Position numbers and translations under genes: made by a program. This document shows positions 58,918-62,156 of a stretch of DNA of 62,156 bases, one piece after another; position 1 is the first letter of the stretch, and every line of letters starts with the position of its first letter. Source of the DNA: Saprospiraceae bacterium (GTDB taxonomy: Bacteria > Bacteroidota > Bacteroidia > Chitinophagales > Saprospiraceae). Below the pieces are notes generated by a model, which was not told the origin of the DNA, made no database searches, and was given only the letters and a program-made list of their open reading frames with translations. The stretch lies in assembly GCA_021739645.1 (NCBI GenBank), contig JAIPBL010000030.1:1-62156 (forward strand), written 5' to 3'.

Positions 58918-60213
58918 ATGAAGCAATTAATGAAAGAAAGCTGGCTGATTCCCATCTGTTTTGGCTTAATTTACTTTGTTTGGGGCTCCACCTACCTCGC
59001 CAACTGGTACGCCATCCAGGACATTCCACCGCTGCTCATGTCCGGTTCCCGCTTTGTCACCGCAGGCATTATCCTGTTTAGCCTGAGCAAACTTTTTGGT
59101 GGTGAAAAAACGACCCCTGTCCAATGGAAAAATGCAGCCACGCTCGGCATCATGTTTCTGGCCATCGGCACGGGCGGCATGGTTTGGTCAGAACAGTACA
59201 TCACCTCCGGCATGGTAGCACTCATGGCAGCCATTCAGCCGCTGTTTATACTACTATTAATGTGGCAATTGCATGGAAAGCGCCCAAATAAAGCTGGGGT
59301 CGCAGGTACCTTTCTTGGCATGATAGGCATGGTGTTCCTCGTCGGGCAAGACCAATTTACGGGCGGCGAAAAAACGATGCTCGGCTTGGGGATTATTTTC
59401 ATCAGCATACTTTCCTGGGGTATTGCTTCGGTGAAGTTGTCGAAAATGGACATGCCCAGCAACAAGCTCCAAAGCGCCGCCATCCAAATGCTGGCTGGTG
59501 GAGGTTTACTGTTGCTGGTTAGTCTTTTGAGTGGCGAAGCCTTCAATTTTCGTTGGGTGAACCTGACGTATCGTGGCATTTACTCTTGGATATACCTTGC
59601 CATTTTCGGTTCGGTCGTTTCCTTCTCCGCCTTCAATTATTTGTTGGTAAAATCCACGCCGGACAAGGTTGCCACTGCCAACTATATCAATCCCGTGGTC
59701 GCCATGTTCCTCGGCTGGGCGTTGGCAGACGAAATAATTACCGGGCAGTCGCTCATTGCTGCCGTGCTGATGCTGGCCGGGGTGGTGTTGATAAAAACCA
59801 AAATCTCGTTTTTTCAAAAATTCAATTTTTTCAAAAAATACGCTGCTCCACTCGAAGTCATGGGCTTTATGCCCGTGGGAGCGGTGAAAGTTATTGACGC
59901 CCCGCCGATTTTGTCGCCGGCCATTGCTCGTATTTGGCATGGCGTCACACCTACTGGCATGTCAGACGAGTACATCCGTCTCGCCAAAACCAATTGCGTG
60001 GCAAACTGCGAAGCCACACCGGGCAACCTTGGCGTCTCATTTTACCACCAAACCGAGGGCGACGTGACCCACCACACTTTTATCTCGTACTGGAAAGATT
60101 TTGAATCGGTAAAACGCTTTGCCGGGGAGGATTATGAAAAGGCGAGGACTTTCCCAGGGGAAGAGAAATTTTTGGTGGAATCGGATGAGGTGGTGGAACA
60201 TCGGGAGATGTAG
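58918..60213 (+). CDS. EamA/DMT transporter fused to an ABM-like domain
   Basis: 431 residues. The N-terminal 295 are a ten-helix drug/metabolite transporter (SWLIPICFGLIYFVWGSTYL, two EamA repeats, SVVSFSAFNYLLVKSTP, NPVVAMFLGWAL). After a linker rich in Phe/Lys (FFQKFNFFKKY) the last 97 residues (about 335-431) form an alpha/beta-barrel of antibiotic-biosynthesis-monooxygenase type: PAIARIWHGVTPTGMSDEYI, ATPGNLGVSF, TFISYWKDFESVKRFAGEDY. DMT proteins export small metabolites; a fused ABM domain is unusual and may bind or modify the substrate. The reading frame is continuous with no stop between the parts. Confidence 0.85.
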   Translation: MKQLMKESWLIPICFGLIYFVWGSTYLANWYAIQDIPPLLMSGSRFVTAGIILFSLSKLFGGEKTTPVQWKNAATLGIMFLAIGTGGMVWSEQYITSGMVALMAAIQPLFILLLMWQLHGKRPNKAGVAGTFLGMIGMVFLVGQDQFTGGEKTMLGLGIIFISILSWGIASVKLSKMDMPSNKLQSAAIQMLAGGGLLLLVSLLSGEAFNFRWVNLTYRGIYSWIYLAIFGSVVSFSAFNYLLVKSTPDKVATANYINPVVAMFLGWALADEIITGQSLIAAVLMLAGVVLIKTKISFFQKFNFFKKYAAPLEVMGFMPVGAVKVIDAPPILSPAIARIWHGVTPTGMSDEYIRLAKTNCVANCEATPGNLGVSFYHQTEGDVTHHTFISYWKDFESVKRFAGEDYEKARTFPGEEKFLVESDEVVEHREM

Positions 60214-60329
60214 AACCTTGAAGGCACACTGCATTTTCTCTTTTGACAACAATTGGAACACGGATTACACGGGTGTTCCAATTGTTGCCAAGCCGGAAAA
60301 AACGAATCAGCGTTCCAAATCTTACAGCC

Positions 60330-60763
60330 CCAGTATCTTCCGGTTCATCGCTTCATCCGCCTCTCCCCCGGCGAAGTCGTCGAGCGCCCGCTCCGTCACT
60401 TTGATGATATGGTTTTCGATGAGCGGAACGACAATGTTTATTACGAGCTGCGCCGCTTCTTCGACCTTTTGGCCAAGAACAATCCGAAGAACTACTGGCG
60501 ATGCCGGAGGATTGTGTGCTGCACCGGACATGGCGGAGGAAACCGCCCGTTATGGCGAAATCAGGGTGCGCCGACCGAATCGGATTTTTTTGCTAAAAAT
60601 CAGGGCAGGAGAATTTGAGTACGAAGAACTGCAGGTCTGGGCAGAGGAGAAAATCGCCAAAATAGAAGAGCTGTACACGGCATCGAACCTGCCAGATTCA
60701 CCAGACATGATTAGGATTGAAGAAATATTGGTTGAAATCAGAACAACTTGGTATCAAGCTTGA
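60330..60763 (+). pseudogene. Broken nucleotidyltransferase gene (DNA polymerase beta superfamily)
   Basis: Family-like segments appear in three reading frames in order. Frame 1 (60340-60480): GEVVERPLRHFDDMVFDE, then RNDNVYYELRRFFDLLAKNN. Frame 3 (60486-60530): EELLAMPEDCVLHR. Frame 2 (60570-60763): RIFLLKIRAGEFEYEELQ, WAEEKIAKIEELY, SNLPDSPD. Together they match predicted nucleotidyltransferases of the COG3541 kind, but the true N-terminus with the GSxxY/DxD catalytic part is gone and a central stretch is missing. No single frame covers it. It converges with the inositol monophosphatase gene, overlapping its stop. Confidence 0.8.
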
Positions 60764-61551
60764 TTTTTTACCACCCCAAACATCCCCTCAAAAACGCCCG
60801 GCGCAGCCGCCAGCAACCTGCCGCCAAAAACGAAATCATCGCCACCATCAAAATCGCTGACCCGTCCCCCAGCTTCCTGCACGAGCAGCACACCTGCCGC
60901 CACGTCCCAAGCGGCAAGGCCATACTCGAAAAACGAGTCGAAGCGGCCGCAAGCCACGTAGGCTAGGTCCACCGCAGCAGCGCCGTAGCGGCGCAGGCCC
61001 CGTGTGTTTTTCATCAGCTCTTGAAGGATTTCGATGTATCGGTGCATGGTGTCAAAATCCCGGTAGGGAAAGCCCGTGGCCACCAGCGAGTCGGCAAGAC
61101 TGGCTGTGGCAGAGGTACTGATTTGCTGGCCGTTCATCCAAGCGCCACCATTTTTCCAAGCATAAAAACATTCTCGGCGGTTCACTTCGTAAACGATGCC
61201 GAGGACGATTTCTTCGTGCTGGCGCAATGCCACGCTTACGGCAAAGCAGGGGAGTTGGTGGAGGAAATTAGTCGTACCATCCAGCGGGTCAATGATCCAC
61301 TGGAACTCCCCGGCGGCCTGTTCAACGGTCTCTTCTTCGGTCAAGAAAGTGGAGCCGGGCAGCAGTTCGCTCAGGCCAGCTACCAGCTTGCGCTCGGCAG
61401 TTTTGTCCACGTAGCTGACGAGGCTGTTGAGGCTTTTCGTTTCAATTTTTTCAGCGCCCACCTTGCCCACTTCGCCCCGGATGAAGTCGGCGACCGAAGT
61501 CACGAGGGTGCAGGTTTGTTGGCAGAGCAGTTCCAGTTCGTTGGTGTTCAT
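60754..61551 (-). CDS. Inositol monophosphatase family protein
   Basis: 265 residues from the ATG at 61551 (MNTNELELLCQQTCTLVTSV); the longer frame to 61590 is not supported. Metal site: FLTEEETV (Glu), WIIDPLDGTTNFLHQLPCFA (DPLDGTTNF), and AAWDVAAGVLLVQEAGGRV in the C-terminal motif. It hydrolyses sugar phosphates such as inositol-1-phosphate or fructose bisphosphate in the cytosol. Its start overlaps the hpt stop by 4 nt (ATGA), so the two are translationally coupled. Confidence 0.93.
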   Translation of the reverse strand: MNTNELELLCQQTCTLVTSVADFIRGEVGKVGAEKIETKSLNSLVSYVDKTAERKLVAGLSELLPGSTFLTEEETVEQAAGEFQWIIDPLDGTTNFLHQLPCFAVSVALRQHEEIVLGIVYEVNRRECFYAWKNGGAWMNGQQISTSATASLADSLVATGFPYRDFDTMHRYIEILQELMKNTRGLRRYGAAAVDLAYVACGRFDSFFEYGLAAWDVAAGVLLVQEAGGRVSDFDGGDDFVFGGRLLAAAPGVFEGMFGVVKNQA

Positions 61552-62087
61552 ATAGTTGATAGTTGATAAACGCTGGGCAAATTGCGGCACAGTCCATTGT
61601 AGTCCAGCCCGTAGCCGACCACGAATTTGTCGGGAATTTCGAAGCCGAGGTAGTCAATGTTTACAGGAAATTGCAGTGCCTCCGGCTTGAAGAGGAGTGC
61701 CGCCAAAGCGACTGAAGCAGGTTGCAGTTTTTGCAGTTCGGCGATGAAATGGTGCAGCGTCCGGCCAGAGTCCACGATGTCTTCCACGACGATGATGTGT
61801 CGGTTTTTTACCTCAAAATCCAAGCCCAGCACCGTGGAAACTTGCCCACTGGACGCCGTGCCTTCGTAAGATGCCAGCCTGACAAACGCCACCTCGCACT
61901 CGATGCTCGCTGCACGAACCAAGTCGGCTGCAAAGACAAACGCTCCGTTCAGCACCCCGACAAACAGTGGGCGCTTGCCCTTGTACTGCTGCCGGATTTG
62001 GCTGCCGAGCGCCATTACCTTGGCCGCTATTTCAGCTTCACTGATGAATGGCTCGAAGGTGAGGTCATGAGCGGTGATATTTTTCAT
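61548..62087 (-). CDS. hpt: Hypoxanthine phosphoribosyltransferase
   Basis: 179 residues. The PRPP-binding motif is IIVVEDIVDSGRTLHHF (about 96-112), with the flexible loop VAFVRLASYEGTASSGQV before it and IDYLGFEIPDKFVVGYGLDY at the base-binding end. It salvages hypoxanthine and guanine to IMP and GMP. It is coupled by a 4-nt overlap to the inositol monophosphatase gene. Nested palindrome copy 3 lies 12 nt upstream of its ATG. Confidence 0.95.
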   Translation of the reverse strand: MKNITAHDLTFEPFISEAEIAAKVMALGSQIRQQYKGKRPLFVGVLNGAFVFAADLVRAASIECEVAFVRLASYEGTASSGQVSTVLGLDFEVKNRHIIVVEDIVDSGRTLHHFIAELQKLQPASVALAALLFKPEALQFPVNIDYLGFEIPDKFVVGYGLDYNGLCRNLPSVYQLSTI

Positions 62088-62099
62088 GGTATCGCTTGT

Positions 62100-62156
62100 G
62101 GTCGCCCAATTTATTGGGCTGACCGAATATCCTGAAACGGTCAGCCCAATAAATTG
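62100..62156. repeat. Nested palindromic repeat element, copy 3 (right edge cut by window end)
   Basis: Left arm 62100-62124: GGTC, GCCCAAT, TT, ATTGGGC, T, GACC, identical to copy 1 wherever copy 1 is present. Spacer 62125-62138 starts GAA and ends AAAC. The right arm begins at 62139 and runs off the window. Confidence 0.93.

Noticed and set aside
60119-60763. 214-residue open frame as a real gene
   Set aside because: Only its last third resembles a protein family; the first part overlaps the transporter gene in another frame, so it is a remnant.
1-62156. Window as a circular plasmid, since both ends carry the same repeat
   Set aside because: The end and start do not overlap in sequence (spacers differ), and the genes are chromosomal housekeeping genes such as dnaE, ssb and recQ.

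Overview
The window is from a Bacteroidota genome, most likely a member of the Saprospiria (Haliscomenobacter/Lewinella-like); the phylum is well supported and the family is inference. Evidence for the phylum: a gldD gliding-motility lipoprotein beside ssb and mutY, two proteins with type IX secretion (T9SS) C-terminal sorting domains, a lipoprotein with a gliding-associated 'FTPNGDGIND' domain, a DUF5606 protein, a glycine-tailed single-RRM protein, a serine-palmitoyltransferase-like enzyme, promoters of the TTTG-N20-TAnnTTTG type, and no Shine-Dalgarno sequences in front of most genes.

Layout. 0.1-2.8 kb: small conserved protein, then an ECF sigma / anti-sigma / secreted DUF4097-like operon. 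2.8-11.3 kb: MBL-fold hydrolase, a large surface propeller/barrel protein, an LEA-like helical repeat protein and a GH57 (DUF3536) glucanase. 11.4-13.8 kb: gldD, ssb, mutY (gldE is missing from the usual block). 13.8-21.1 kb: S9 peptidase, DUF2721 membrane protein, radical SAM/SPASM protein, an acidic unknown, a PLP-dependent alpha-oxoamine synthase, DUF5606. 21.4-29.0 kb: TlpA-like lipoprotein, aroQ, four-helix-bundle (S23) cassette, recQ, an unknown lipoprotein, an MBL/beta-CASP nuclease, an RRM protein with a long leader. 29.1-38.9 kb: dnaE, a small lipoprotein, a class A PBP, a GT39-type and a GT2 glycosyltransferase. 39-49 kb: unknown Cys-motif protein, methyltransferase, a kinase-RapZ-C fusion, CotH/lamin-tail and VWA surface proteins, glgC. 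49.5-52.1 kb: a same-strand group of an effector-associated-domain protein, DUF2085, a zinc-ribbon membrane protein and a pseudo-M48 peptidase with a zinc ribbon. 52-62 kb: beta-helix/PA14 lipoprotein, SpoU methyltransferase, ribE, acyltransferase-like protein, XRE regulator, ECF sigma factor, DMT transporter fused to an ABM-like domain, a broken nucleotidyltransferase, inositol monophosphatase and hpt. Most of this is housekeeping and surface biology. No IS element, phage, CRISPR, rRNA or tRNA gene was recognised.

The most unusual signal is not a gene. The spaces between genes hold small repeat elements. (1) A nested palindrome occurs three times (1-69, 11310-11391, 62100-62156). Each arm is itself a hairpin, copy 2 carries compensatory changes, and every copy lies only 9-12 nt in front of a start codon. 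(2) A composite leader with an identical 22-nt core sits 26-31 nt before the ATG of two unrelated genes. (3) More than fifteen tracts are built from a locus-specific 5-12 nt word (TTTACGA, CCAACTG, ATTGGG, CTTTTTA, GTGAGAG and others), often as inverted repeats. They fill the gaps exactly from stop to stop or lie next to start codons, and at several places they run into coding sequence without breaking the frame (mutY, a GT39 glycosyltransferase, a lipoprotein, and the C-terminal ends of a PBP and a methyltransferase). Both ends of the window fall inside copies of element 1, which suggests the sequence is a contig broken at a multicopy repeat.
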